Below, piece after piece: positions 18,617 to 26,997 of a stretch of DNA of 64,000 nt. The translations under genes were made by a program, and so were the position numbers. Source of the DNA: Streptomyces sp. YPW6 (GTDB lineage Bacteria > Actinomycetota > Actinomycetes > Streptomycetales > Streptomycetaceae); assembly GCF_018866325.1 (NCBI RefSeq), contig NZ_CP076457.1, positions 868,001-932,000 on the forward strand. Direction: 5' to 3'. The first letter of the stretch is position 1; every line of letters starts with the position of its first letter. The notes under the pieces are model-generated. The model saw nothing but the letters and a program-made list of their open reading frames with translations. It was not told the DNA's origin and searched no databases.

Positions 18617-20092
18617 GTGAACCTCCCCGACATGCCCGTCCGCGCCCTGCCGCTGTACCGCCGCCACCGGCTGCGCTCCGCCGCACTGGCCGCCACGGTC
18701 GCGGCCCTGCTCCTCGGTTCGGCGGGGCGGGCCCCGGCGGCGCCCGCCCCGCCCGCCGGCCCGGCCGGGGCTCCGGTCGCCGCCGACTGTCCGGAGGAAC
18801 TGGCCGGAAAGGCGCGGTGCTACACGGGCCGGGACGAGAACGGGGCGCACTACGCGCTCGCCGTCCCCATCCGCTGGAACGGCTCCCTGGTGGTGCACGC
18901 GCACGGCGGGCCCGACCTGGGCGACGCCTCGGACCCGGCCCGCTCGGCCGAGGACCTGGGGCGCTGGGCCGTCATGGTCCAGGAGGGGTACGCCTGGGCG
19001 GGCTCCTCCTACCGGCGCGGAGGCTACGGAACGCGGATGGCGGCGGCCGACACCGAGAGCGTGCGCCGGGTCTTCACCGACCGGTTCGGGAAGCCGGGGC
19101 GGACCTATCTGCACGGCCAGTCCTGGGGCGGGAACGTCGCCGCCAAGGTCGCCGAGACCTACGGCCGCGAGCCCGGGGCGTACGACGGGGTGCTGCTGAC
19201 CAACGGTGTCCTGGGCGGCGGCTCGCGCGGCTACGACCACCGGGTGGACCTGCGCGTCGTCTACCAGTACTACTGCGGCAACCACCCGCGCCCGACCGAG
19301 CCGCGGTACCCGCTGTGGCAGGGGCTGCGCCCGGACTCCACGATGACGTCCGCCGGGCTTGCCGCCCGGCTGCGGGAGTGCACGGGATTCGACGCCGAAC
19401 CCGCCGCCAGGACCGCGCTCCAGCAGCGCAACCTGGACGACATCCTGGCCGTCACCGGGATTCCGGAGCGGTCCCTCCCGTCACATCTGCGGTTCGCGAC
19501 GTTCACCTTCCGCGACCTCGTCTCGACCCGGCTGGGGGGACGCAACCCCTTCTCCAACCGGGGGGTGCGGTATACCGGCTCGCACGACGACCGGGCGCTC
19601 AACGCGGGCGTGGAGCGGTTCTCCGCCGACCCGGCGGCGCGCCGGGACCTCTCGTGGGACAGCGATCTGACCGGGCGGGTGTCCCTGCCCGTCCTGACCC
19701 TGCACGCGATCGACGACCCCACGGCGTTCGTCGAGCACGAGGCGGCTTACCGGGCCTCGTTGCGGGGCGCGGGGCGGGAGCACCGGCTCGTGCAGTCCTT
19801 CACCCGGGAGAGCGAGCACAGCCGGCTGAGCACGGCGGAGTACGCCAACTCCATCGCCGCCCTGGACCGTTGGGCCCGCACCGGCGAGAAGCCCACCGCG
19901 CGGTCGCTGGCCGGATCGTGCGCCGCCTTCGACCGGGCGTACGGGACGGGCTGCTTCTACGACCCGGAGTTCCGGCCCTCCCCGTACGCCTCCCGGGTGC
20001 GGCCCCGGCCGGGCGGGCTCGGCTGGCCGGCCCTGACCGCCGGTCAGGAGCGGGCCTGGAGCCGGATCGACGGGGTGGGCATCGCTCCCTGA
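18617..20092 (+). CDS. Secreted alpha/beta hydrolase
   Basis: 491 residues. The basic N-terminus and hydrophobic core (LAATVAALLLGSAGRAPAAPA) form a signal peptide. The nucleophile elbow is HGQSWGGNVAAK. The Asp is in LHAIDDPTAFVEH and the His in TRESEHSRLST, giving a Ser-Asp-His triad. HAHGGPDLGD is the oxyanion region. Six or so Cys residues suggest disulfides outside the cell. The start is GTG at 18617, with AGGAG 9 bp before. The family resembles secreted tannase/esterase-like hydrolases, but I do not recognise a specific substrate. It stands alone, 158 bp before the NCS1 permease gene. Confidence 0.78.
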   Translation: MNLPDMPVRALPLYRRHRLRSAALAATVAALLLGSAGRAPAAPAPPAGPAGAPVAADCPEELAGKARCYTGRDENGAHYALAVPIRWNGSLVVHAHGGPDLGDASDPARSAEDLGRWAVMVQEGYAWAGSSYRRGGYGTRMAAADTESVRRVFTDRFGKPGRTYLHGQSWGGNVAAKVAETYGREPGAYDGVLLTNGVLGGGSRGYDHRVDLRVVYQYYCGNHPRPTEPRYPLWQGLRPDSTMTSAGLAARLRECTGFDAEPAARTALQQRNLDDILAVTGIPERSLPSHLRFATFTFRDLVSTRLGGRNPFSNRGVRYTGSHDDRALNAGVERFSADPAARRDLSWDSDLTGRVSLPVLTLHAIDDPTAFVEHEAAYRASLRGAGREHRLVQSFTRESEHSRLSTAEYANSIAALDRWARTGEKPTARSLAGSCAAFDRAYGTGCFYDPEFRPSPYASRVRPRPGGLGWPALTAGQERAWSRIDGVGIAP

Positions 20093-20178
20093 GACGCGGA
20101 CGCGGCGTCCCTCCCGGCTCACGGGCGGGGCGTCGCCGCCTCGGCCCGGACGGCTCCGGCCACCCTTCCGGCTCCGCG

Positions 20179-20190
20179 TTGGTATACCGT
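20179..20190. promoter_or_regulatory. Palindrome GGTATACC upstream of the NCS1 permease gene
   Basis: TTGGTATACCGT contains the perfect 8-bp palindrome GGTATACC (20181-20188), unusually AT-rich for this region. GntR/FadR-type regulators bind T-GGT...ACC-A sequences of this kind. It lies 60 bp before the permease start, upstream of a TAGCGT hexamer (20237-20242) placed as a -10 box for a leaderless ATG at 20251. No GntR gene is nearby. Confidence 0.35.
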
Positions 20191-20250
20191 AACGCCGCCT
20201 TCACACCGGCCGTACGCGAGGGAAACGGCGGCTGCCTAGCGTCCCCCGCC

Positions 20251-21954
20251 ATGGATACCCGCACTCAGCTCACCGAACCGGCCCCACCGGACCCGGCACC
20301 GCCCACCGCCCCGGCCGAAGCCCAGGCGGTACGGGAGACGCTGGAGGACTACACGCTCCGCTTCGCACCGCGCAGTTACCGCCGCTGGACCCCGATGGTC
20401 GTGGCGACGACAGCGCTCGGCGGCATCGCCTACATGGCCGACTTCTCCATCGGCGCCGGGATAGCCATGGCCCACGGCACCGGCAACGCCCTGGTCGCGA
20501 TCACGGTCGCGGCGGCGCTCATCTTCATCACCGGATTCCCGCTCGCCTACTACGCGGCCCGCTACAACATCGACCTGGACCTGATCACCCGGGGTTCCGG
20601 CTTCGGCTACTACGGATCGGTCCTCACCGGCGTCATCTTCGCCAGTTTCACCGTCATCTTCTTCGCCCTCGAAGGGGCGATCATGGCGCAGGGCCTCGAA
20701 CTCGGCTTCGGGCTGCCGCTGTGGCTCGGCTACGCCGTCTCCACCCTCATGGTCATCCCCCTCGTCATCTACGGGATGAAGGCGCTCAGCAAGCTCCAGG
20801 TGTGGACCACCCCCGTCTGGCTGCTGCTGATGGTGGGCCCGCTGGTCTATCTGGTGGCCACCGACCCCGGCACGGTCGACAGCTTCCTCGCCTACGCGGG
20901 CACCGACGGCGAGGGCAGCCTCAACACCGCCTCCGTGCTGCTCGGCGCGGGCGTCTGCCTCTCGCTCATCGCGCAGATCGGTGAGCAGATCGACTACCTG
21001 CGCTTCATGCCGCCCAAGACTGGTGCGAACCGGCGCAGTTGGTGGACGGCGGTGGTCATGGCCGGGCCCGGCTGGGTGGTGCTCGGCGCGATCAAGCAGG
21101 CCATCGGAGTCTTCCTCGCCGTCTACATCCTCTCCGAGGTGGGACCGGCCGCGGCGACCGAACCGATCCAGCAGTTCCGCGGGGCGTTCGACGCGATGAT
21201 GCCGTCCTGGCTGGTGGTGCCGCTGGCCGTGGTCCTCGTCGTGATCAGCCAGATCAAGATCAACGTGACGAACGCCTACTCCGGCTCGCTGGCGTGGACG
21301 AACTCCTTCACCCGCGTCACCAAGCACTACCCCGGCCGCATGATCTTCGTGCTGGTCAACCTGGCCTTCGCGCTGATCCTGATGGAGGCCGACATGTTCA
21401 GCTTCCTCAACAGCGTCCTGGGCTTCTACTCCAACTGCGCCATCGCCTGGGTGGTCACCGTCGCCACCGACATCGGGGTCAACAAGTACCTGCTGAAGCT
21501 CTCCCCGCACGCGCCGGAGTTCCGCAGGGGCATGCTCTACCCGGTCAACCCGGTCGGCGTGACCGCGTTCACCGCCGCCTCCGGGCTGTCCATCGCGATG
21601 TACTTCCACGCCTTCGGCGACGCGGTCCAGCCCTACTCGCCCGTCGCCGCCGTGGTGATCGCGTTCCTCCTCACCCCGCTCATGGCGGTCGTCACCCGGG
21701 GCCGGTACTACCTGCGGCGGAGCGACGACGGCATCCCGGTGCCCCTGCTGGACGCCGAGGGCAACCCGAGCGCGGTCACGTACGACTGCCATGTCTGCCG
21801 GCAGGCCTTCGAGCGCCCGGACCTCGCCGCCTGCCCGGCCCACGACGCCCCGGTCTGCTCACTGTGCCTGAGTACGGACAAGGCCGGCAGTCATGTGCTG
21901 CCGGCCGCACCGCCCGTACCGCTCTCCGGCACCCGCCCTTCGGCCCGTACGTGA
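20251..21954 (+). CDS. NCS1-family purine/cytosine-type permease with C-terminal Cys-rich module
   Basis: 567 residues. About 12 membrane helices follow a ~60-residue cytoplasmic N-terminus with RFAPRSYRRW. Features of nucleobase:cation symporter-1 proteins include GIAYMADFSIGAG, the charged EQIDYLRFMPPKTG loop, and INVTNAYSGSLAWTNSFTR, an NCS1 helix with the conserved N-x-Y-S-G. After the last helix, a ~70-residue tail carries DCHVCRQAF and then ACPAHDAPVCSLCL, a probable zinc-binding knuckle. The ATG at 20251 has no clear ribosome binding site; TAGCGT 8 bp upstream suggests leaderless transcription. The substrate is probably a nucleobase or related compound, but the tail hints at a sensing role. 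Confidence 0.82.
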   Translation: MDTRTQLTEPAPPDPAPPTAPAEAQAVRETLEDYTLRFAPRSYRRWTPMVVATTALGGIAYMADFSIGAGIAMAHGTGNALVAITVAAALIFITGFPLAYYAARYNIDLDLITRGSGFGYYGSVLTGVIFASFTVIFFALEGAIMAQGLELGFGLPLWLGYAVSTLMVIPLVIYGMKALSKLQVWTTPVWLLLMVGPLVYLVATDPGTVDSFLAYAGTDGEGSLNTASVLLGAGVCLSLIAQIGEQIDYLRFMPPKTGANRRSWWTAVVMAGPGWVVLGAIKQAIGVFLAVYILSEVGPAAATEPIQQFRGAFDAMMPSWLVVPLAVVLVVISQIKINVTNAYSGSLAWTNSFTRVTKHYPGRMIFVLVNLAFALILMEADMFSFLNSVLGFYSNCAIAWVVTVATDIGVNKYLLKLSPHAPEFRRGMLYPVNPVGVTAFTAASGLSIAMYFHAFGDAVQPYSPVAAVVIAFLLTPLMAVVTRGRYYLRRSDDGIPVPLLDAEGNPSAVTYDCHVCRQAFERPDLAACPAHDAPVCSLCLSTDKAGSHVLPAAPPVPLSGTRPSART

Positions 21955-22027
21955 CCGGACCCGGGTGACCGGATCCACGCGCGGCCGGACCTGAGCAGCG
22001 GGATCCACGTGACCGGGTCCACGTGAC
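21950..22027. repeat. Short direct repeats between the permease and aldo/keto reductase genes
   Basis: Copies of GTGACCGG (three), GGATCCACG (two) and GTCCACGTGAC-like words are packed into about 75 bp between two convergent genes. The words overlap and form alternative inverted pairs, so this may serve as a bidirectional terminator. No perfect long stem is visible. Confidence 0.4.
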
Positions 22028-22032
22028 GTGCG

Positions 22033-23037
22033 TCAGGCCGTCTCGGGACCCCGCAGCAGTTCCTCGATCCGGGACAGCTCGTCCACGGTGAAGTCCAGGT
22101 TCCGGGCGGCCTCGACGCTGTTCTCCAGCTGCGCGACGCTGCTCGCGCCGACGACGGCGGAGGTGAGCCGGCCGCCGCGCAGCACCCAGGCCAGGGCCAG
22201 CTGCGCGAGCGACTGGCCACGCTCCTTCGCCAGCGAGTCCAGCGCCCGCAGCCGCTCGACCAGCTGCGGGGTGACGGCGTCGGCGGACAGGAAGGGGCTG
22301 TCCCCCGCCGCCCGCGACCCGGCCGGAATGCCGTGCAGATAGCGGTCGGTGAGGATGCCCTGCTCCAGCGGCGAATAGGCGATGGACCCGACACCCAGCT
22401 CGTCCAGGACGTCCGGCAGCCCGTCGGCCTCGATGCGGCGGTCGAGCATCGAGTAGCGCGGCTGGTGGATGAGGAGCGGGGTCCCGAGGTCCTTCAGGAT
22501 CGCGGCGGCCTCACGGGTCTGCGCGGCGGAGTAGTTGGAGAGGCCGGCGTAGAGGGCCTTGCCCTGCCGTACGGCCGCGTCGAGCGCACCCATCGTCTCT
22601 TCGAGCGGGGTGTCCGGGTCGGGGCGGTGGGAGTAGAAGATGTCGACGTACTCGACACCGAGCCGCTCCAGGCTCCGGTCGAGCGAGGAGCGCAGGTACT
22701 TCCGCGAACCCCACTCCCCGTACGGCCCGTCCCACATGTGGTAGCCGGCCTTGGTGGAGATGACGATCTCGTCGCGCAGGCGGGCGAAGTCGGTCGCCAG
22801 GGAGCGGCCCAGGGTCTCTTCGGCGGAGCCGGGCGGCGGGCCGTAGTTGTTGGCCAGGTCGAAGTGGGTGATGCCGAGGTCGAAGGCGCGGCGCAGGATC
22901 GCGCCCTGTGTCTCGGGCGTCCTGTCGCCCCCGAAGTTGTGCCAGAGGCCGAGGGAGAGCGCGGGCAGCAGCAGACCGCTGCGGCCGGTGCGCCGGTAGG
23001 GCATGGCGGAGTAGCGGTCGGGGGACGGCAGGTACAT
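22033..23037 (-). CDS. Aldo/keto reductase, L-glyceraldehyde-3-phosphate reductase (YghZ) type
   Basis: 334 residues, NADPH-dependent oxidoreductase barrel. The N-terminus MYLPSPDRYSAMPYRR and GLLLPALSLGLWHNFG strongly resemble YghZ/Mgr proteins that reduce L-glyceraldehyde 3-phosphate and methylglyoxal. The AKR tetrad is visible: Asp in FDLANNYGP with its Tyr, Lys in ISTKAGYHM, and His in FYSHRPDPD. The NADP-binding end includes SSVAQLENS. The ATG at 23037 is used because GGAG lies 10 bp upstream; the frame is open further to 23160 without a ribosome site. It is divergently transcribed from a LysR gene, a common regulator-target pairing. Confidence 0.9.
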   Translation of the reverse strand: MYLPSPDRYSAMPYRRTGRSGLLLPALSLGLWHNFGGDRTPETQGAILRRAFDLGITHFDLANNYGPPPGSAEETLGRSLATDFARLRDEIVISTKAGYHMWDGPYGEWGSRKYLRSSLDRSLERLGVEYVDIFYSHRPDPDTPLEETMGALDAAVRQGKALYAGLSNYSAAQTREAAAILKDLGTPLLIHQPRYSMLDRRIEADGLPDVLDELGVGSIAYSPLEQGILTDRYLHGIPAGSRAAGDSPFLSADAVTPQLVERLRALDSLAKERGQSLAQLALAWVLRGGRLTSAVVGASSVAQLENSVEAARNLDFTVDELSRIEELLRGPETA

Positions 23038-23166
23038 GGGCAGGCTCCGCTGGAGAGATCCGGGGTGTCCGGGGAGGGACGGGAGGTGCGGGGGGCGTAC
23101 GGGGACCAGGCTTGCGCAGATCGATCCAGCAGTCCAACAGGAGATTCCGCTCGGATTCATCGTCTA

Positions 23167-23178
23167 GATTGCTCAATC
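23167..23178. promoter_or_regulatory. Palindrome GATTG-CT-CAATC abutting the LysR start codon
   Basis: Perfect 5-bp arms with a 2-bp centre end directly before the ATG at 23179. TAGATT (23165-23170) overlaps it and could be the -10 box of a leaderless lysR transcript, since no ribosome binding site precedes the ATG. An operator here would allow autorepression, typical of LysR regulators, and control of the divergent aldo/keto reductase gene. Confidence 0.45.
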
Positions 23179-24162
23179 ATGGAATTGCGTCAGCTGGAGC
23201 ACTTCGTCGCCGTGGCGGAGGAGCAGCACTTCACCCGCGCCGCCGAGCGCCTCTCCGTATCGCAGTCCGGGCTCTCCGCCTCCGTACGGGCTCTGGAGCA
23301 GGAGCTGCGGACCCCGTTGTTCAGCCGCACCACCCGCTCGGTACGGCTCACCGAGGCGGGGCGGGCGCTGCTGGTGGAGGCGGAGCGCACGCTGGCCGGG
23401 GCGCGGGCGGCCCGTGACGCGGTCGACGCGGTACGGGGGCTGCTGCGCGGGACGCTGACGGTGGGGGTCGAGCAGTGTGTGGCGGGGGTGAGTCCGGCGC
23501 GGCTGCTGGCGGCGTTCCACCGGGAGCACCCGCAGATGGAGCTGCGGCTGCGCCAGGAGGGGACCAGCAGTCTTCTGGACGGGGTGGCGGGCGGGCGACT
23601 GGACCTGGCGTTCGCGGCGACGGTCGCCCCGGCGGAGTGGCGCGGGGAGCTGGTGCCACTGGCCCGGGAGCCGATGGTGCTGCTGTGCGCGGCGGGGCAT
23701 CCGCTCGCGGGGCGGGCCGAGGTGGCGTGGGAGGAGCTGCCGGGGGCGTCGTTCATCGACTTCCATCCGGACTGGGGGCCGCGCCGGGCCGCCGATGAGG
23801 CGTTCGCCGCGGCGGGGGTGCGGCGGACGGTGGGCCTGGAGGTCAACGACGTGCACAGCCTGCTGGAGCTGGTGCAGGAGGGGTTGGGGATCGCGGTGGT
23901 GCCGCACCACTTCTCGCGCAAGCCGGAGGCGGCACGGCTGGTCGCGGTGGGGCTGGCGGGTGCGCACCGGGCGGTCTACGAGAGCGTGGCGGTGCTGCCG
24001 GGGGCGCGGAGCCTGAGCCCGGGGGCCCGGTCGCTGATGCGGCTGGTGCGGGAGGAGCCGGAGCGGGAGGGCTCGGTGCAGGAGGAGCCGGTGCGGGAGC
24101 TGGTGCGGGAGCCGGTGCGGGAGAACCCTGTGCGGGAGGAGTCGGTGCGGGCTCAGCCCTGA
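23179..24162 (+). CDS. LysR-family transcriptional regulator
   Basis: 327 residues. The N-terminal winged HTH is clear (MELRQLEHFVAVAEEQHFTRAAERLSVSQ...ALEQELRTPLFSR, residues 1-50). An effector-binding domain begins near TLTVGVEQCVAG (about residue 95) and ends around residue 285. The C-terminus has an unusual ~40-residue acidic/basic tail built on repeated EEPxRE/VREEPVRE-like words, encoded by reiterated GGTGCGGGAG. It probably controls the divergent aldo/keto reductase gene. The effector is unknown. The start seems leaderless. Confidence 0.9.
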   Translation: MELRQLEHFVAVAEEQHFTRAAERLSVSQSGLSASVRALEQELRTPLFSRTTRSVRLTEAGRALLVEAERTLAGARAARDAVDAVRGLLRGTLTVGVEQCVAGVSPARLLAAFHREHPQMELRLRQEGTSSLLDGVAGGRLDLAFAATVAPAEWRGELVPLAREPMVLLCAAGHPLAGRAEVAWEELPGASFIDFHPDWGPRRAADEAFAAAGVRRTVGLEVNDVHSLLELVQEGLGIAVVPHHFSRKPEAARLVAVGLAGAHRAVYESVAVLPGARSLSPGARSLMRLVREEPEREGSVQEEPVRELVREPVRENPVREESVRAQP

Positions 24163-24265
24163 CGTCCCGACGGCCGCTCAGCCCTGACGTCCCACCGGCC
24201 CCTGAAGTCCCACCAGGCCCTCAACGTCCACCGGCCACCGACACCGGCTCCCCGCCCCGTACCGC
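24163..24265. repeat. Direct repeats between convergent LysR and MFS genes
   Basis: The word GCTCAGCCCTGACGTCCC occurs across the lysR stop codon and again about 28 bp later, followed by degenerate copies (CCTGAAGTCCCACC, CCTCAACGTCCACC). The block of roughly 25-30-bp units fills the space between the two convergent genes. No gene is present. Confidence 0.45.
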
Positions 24266-26779
24266 TCAGTCCTCGTGGCCCAGCTGGAGGTCGCGCTCGG
24301 TACGGCCGCCGCCAGCGACCTGGAGGACGGTGGCGACCGGCGGGTATCCGGCGGCGATCACGGTGTACTCGCCGGACGACAGGTCGACGAACCGGAACGA
24401 CCCGTCGGACCCGGTCGTGAGGGTGTCCACCACGTTGCCCGCCGCGTCGAGCAGCGTGACCCGCGCGTCCTCGACGGGCCGCCTGCCGGTCGCCCGGACC
24501 ACGCCGCGCAGGACGGCCCCGCCCGCCAGTTCGATGTCCTGCCGGGTCTCGCGGGCGGCCTGCACGCTGACCGGGAGGGCGGCGGGCCGGAAGGCGGGGG
24601 CGCTGGCGGCCAGCGTGTACTCGCCCGCGATCAGCTCGCCGATGACATAGCCGCCCTCGCGGCCCGTACGCGTCGAGGCGACGACCTCGCCCCGTACGTC
24701 GGTGAGCGTGACGGCCGCGTCGTGTACGGGTCCGCCGTCGGGGGTGAGCACGGATCCGGCGAGGCGTCCGGCGCCGCCGAGCACCACGTCCAGCTCGACG
24801 GGGCGTTCGCCCACGGTGACGCTGACGGCCTGCGGCTGGTGGCCGCCCGCCGCGGCGATCAGGACGTAGGAGCCGGCGCCGGGAACGCTCAGCGCGTACC
24901 GCCCGTCCTCGCCGCTGGCCCCGCGCCCGATCTGCTGCCCCTGGACGTCGATCAGGGTGAGGGCGGCCCGGGGGACGGTCGTGCCGTCGGGGTGCTGGAC
25001 GCTGCCGTGCACCGGGACCCCGGAGAGGTGACCGGGGGCGGGCCGGCCCGAGTCGGCGCGGGCGGCGGGGATCTGCGTGGTCGGGGCCTCGGCGGCGGCT
25101 TCGGGACTGTGGTGGGACACCAGCGGTTTCTCCTTGAGGAAGAAGGCGAGGATCAGGCCGAGGACGAGCACCGGCACGAGGTAGAGGAAGATGCGGGGCA
25201 TCGCGTCGACGTAGGCCTGGATGTAGGCGTCGCGCAGCGCGGGTTCCATCGCGTGGACGATCTGCGGGGTGATCGACTCGGGGTCCGGGAGCTCCGCTCC
25301 GGTGGGCAGGCGCACGCCCAGCGCGTCGGAGAGCCGCCCGGCGAACAGCGTGCCGAAGATCGCCGCGCCGACGCTGCCGCCGATCTGCCGGAAGTAGTTG
25401 TTGGCGCTGGTGGCGGTGCCGAGGTCGCCGGGGCGTACGGAGTTCTGCACGGCGAGCACGAGAACCGACATCACCAGTCCGATGCCGAGGCCGAGGACGG
25501 CCTGGTAGAAGCTGTACGCCAGGGGGGAGGTGTCCGCCTCCAGCAGGGACAGCAGCCCCATGCCGACCACGGAGACGGCGCTGCCGACGATCGGGTAGAT
25601 CCGGTAGCGGCCGGTGCGGGTGATGAGCTGACCCGAGGCGATGGAGCCGCCGACGATGCCCAGCATCATCGGGAGCATCAGGAGCCCCGATTCGGTGGCG
25701 CTGACCCCGTCGACCATCTGGAGGTAGGTCGGGAGGTAGCTGGCGGCCCCGAAGAGCGCGATGCCGACGACCGCTCCGATCAGGCCGGTGACGTTGAAGA
25801 CGGAGTCGCGGAACAGCCGCAGCGGAATGATCGGTTCTGCGGCTCGGTGCTCCACGGCGACGAAGAGCACCGTCGTGACGACCGCACCCGCCGCGAGGCC
25901 CAGGACGGTGCGCGAGCCCCAGGCGTACTCGGTGCCGCCCCAACTCGTCACCAGCACCAGGCAGGTGGAGGCGGCGGCGAGGAGCACCGCGCCCAGGACG
26001 TCGAGCCGGGGGCGTACGGCGGGCCGGGGCAGCTTGAGGACGACCGCGATGACGGCCAGGGTGACCAGCCCGAAGGGGACGTTGATGTAGAAGCACCAGC
26101 GCCAGGAGGCATGGTCGGTGAAGAACCCGCCGAGCAGGGGTCCGGCGACCGAGGCCAGGCCGAAGACCGCGCCGATGAGGCCCATGTAGCGGCCGCGCTC
26201 CCGGGCCGGGACGATGTCCGCGATGATCGCCTGGACGCCGATCATGAGACCGCCGCCGCCGATGCCCTGGAGGGCGCGGAAGGCGATCAGTTCGTCCATG
26301 GTGCGCGACCAGCCCGCGAGGGCGGAGCCGATGATGAAGACGACGATGGCGAACTGGAAGACGCCCTTGCGCCCGAAGAGGTCGCCGAGCTTGCCGTAGA
26401 GCGGCAGGACGATGGTGGAGGCGAGGAGGTAGGCGGTGACCGCCCAGGACATCTTCTCCAGGCCGTGCAGCTCGCCGACGATTCCGGGCAGGGCGGTGGC
26501 GACGATCATCTGGTCGAGCGCCGCGAGCAGCAGGGTGAGCATCAGCCCCAGGAAGACCATGCGGACCCTGCGGGGGCTGATCTCCGCTGCCGCGCCGCCC
26601 GGTCCGGGTCCGGCCGGAGGAGGCGGCGGGGGTGGTGCGGCGGTCCCGGCGCGCGCCGTCGTGGTGTCCGGAGCCGGGCCGTCGGGTCCCGTGCCGTCGG
26701 GTCCCGTGCCGTCGGGTCCCGTGCCGTCGGGTCCCGTGCCGTCCGGCCCGTCCTTCACCAGCGTGATACCGCCCACCAC
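24266..26779 (-). CDS. MFS DHA2-type drug exporter with C-terminal Ig-like (carboxypeptidase-regulatory) repeats
   Basis: 837 residues. Segment 1 (about residues 1-65) is low complexity with a repeated DGTGP unit and a polyproline run. Segment 2 (about 70-540) is a 14-helix EmrB/QacA-type transporter: LAALDQMIVATALPGI (motif D1), LYGKLGDLFGRKG (motif A), RALQGIGGGGLM (motif B), and SVAGPLLGGFFTD (motif C). Segment 3 (about 600-837) has three ~75-residue beta-sandwich repeats, each with 'G.V....G.pv..A.vtL.d..G......tg.dG.y....l..G.Y'. With 14 helices the tail should be cytosolic, which is odd for such domains. The GTG at 26779 is chosen for GGGGAG 6 bp upstream. Substrate unknown. Confidence 0.85.
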   Translation of the reverse strand: MVGGITLVKDGPDGTGPDGTGPDGTGPDGTGPDGPAPDTTTARAGTAAPPPPPPPAGPGPGGAAAEISPRRVRMVFLGLMLTLLLAALDQMIVATALPGIVGELHGLEKMSWAVTAYLLASTIVLPLYGKLGDLFGRKGVFQFAIVVFIIGSALAGWSRTMDELIAFRALQGIGGGGLMIGVQAIIADIVPARERGRYMGLIGAVFGLASVAGPLLGGFFTDHASWRWCFYINVPFGLVTLAVIAVVLKLPRPAVRPRLDVLGAVLLAAASTCLVLVTSWGGTEYAWGSRTVLGLAAGAVVTTVLFVAVEHRAAEPIIPLRLFRDSVFNVTGLIGAVVGIALFGAASYLPTYLQMVDGVSATESGLLMLPMMLGIVGGSIASGQLITRTGRYRIYPIVGSAVSVVGMGLLSLLEADTSPLAYSFYQAVLGLGIGLVMSVLVLAVQNSVRPGDLGTATSANNYFRQIGGSVGAAIFGTLFAGRLSDALGVRLPTGAELPDPESITPQIVHAMEPALRDAYIQAYVDAMPRIFLYLVPVLVLGLILAFFLKEKPLVSHHSPEAAAEAPTTQIPAARADSGRPAPGHLSGVPVHGSVQHPDGTTVPRAALTLIDVQGQQIGRGASGEDGRYALSVPGAGSYVLIAAAGGHQPQAVSVTVGERPVELDVVLGGAGRLAGSVLTPDGGPVHDAAVTLTDVRGEVVASTRTGREGGYVIGELIAGEYTLAASAPAFRPAALPVSVQAARETRQDIELAGGAVLRGVVRATGRRPVEDARVTLLDAAGNVVDTLTTGSDGSFRFVDLSSGEYTVIAAGYPPVATVLQVAGGGRTERDLQLGHED
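26681..26740. repeat. Four tandem copies of a 15-bp unit inside the MFS gene
   Basis: GTCGGGTCCCGTGCC is repeated four times exactly, with a degenerate fifth copy at 26741-26750. On the coding strand each copy encodes the five residues DGTGP, so copy-number change keeps the frame. It makes a flexible cytosolic N-terminal linker of variable length. Confidence 0.85.
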
Positions 26780-26997
26780 GAAACGCTCCCCTCGTCGCAC
26801 CTGCGCCGCCCATTTGTCGCACCGTGCGGCAAGGCGGGGCAAACGTGACGAGGGGCGTACGCGGCGCGCACAGAGGGCTTATGCGCCGGTGAGAGCCACT
26901 ACGGCGCACAACCGGTCGCCCCGGAAAACCACCCGTTCCGGTGAGGCCGGTCGTCGCGCGGGGGCCGGACGGACCGGCCCCCGATCACGGGTCGGTC

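Noticed and set aside
18436..21954. A 1172-residue plus-strand frame suggesting fusion of an Arg-rich domain to the NCS1 permease
   Set aside because: The first 600 codons are the out-of-frame shadow of the secreted hydrolase gene; the permease has its own ATG at 20251 with a -10-like box.
26681..26750. Collagen-like domain in the MFS protein
   Set aside because: The repeat unit is five residues (DGTGP), not Gly-X-Y triplets, and is short; better seen as a flexible linker.
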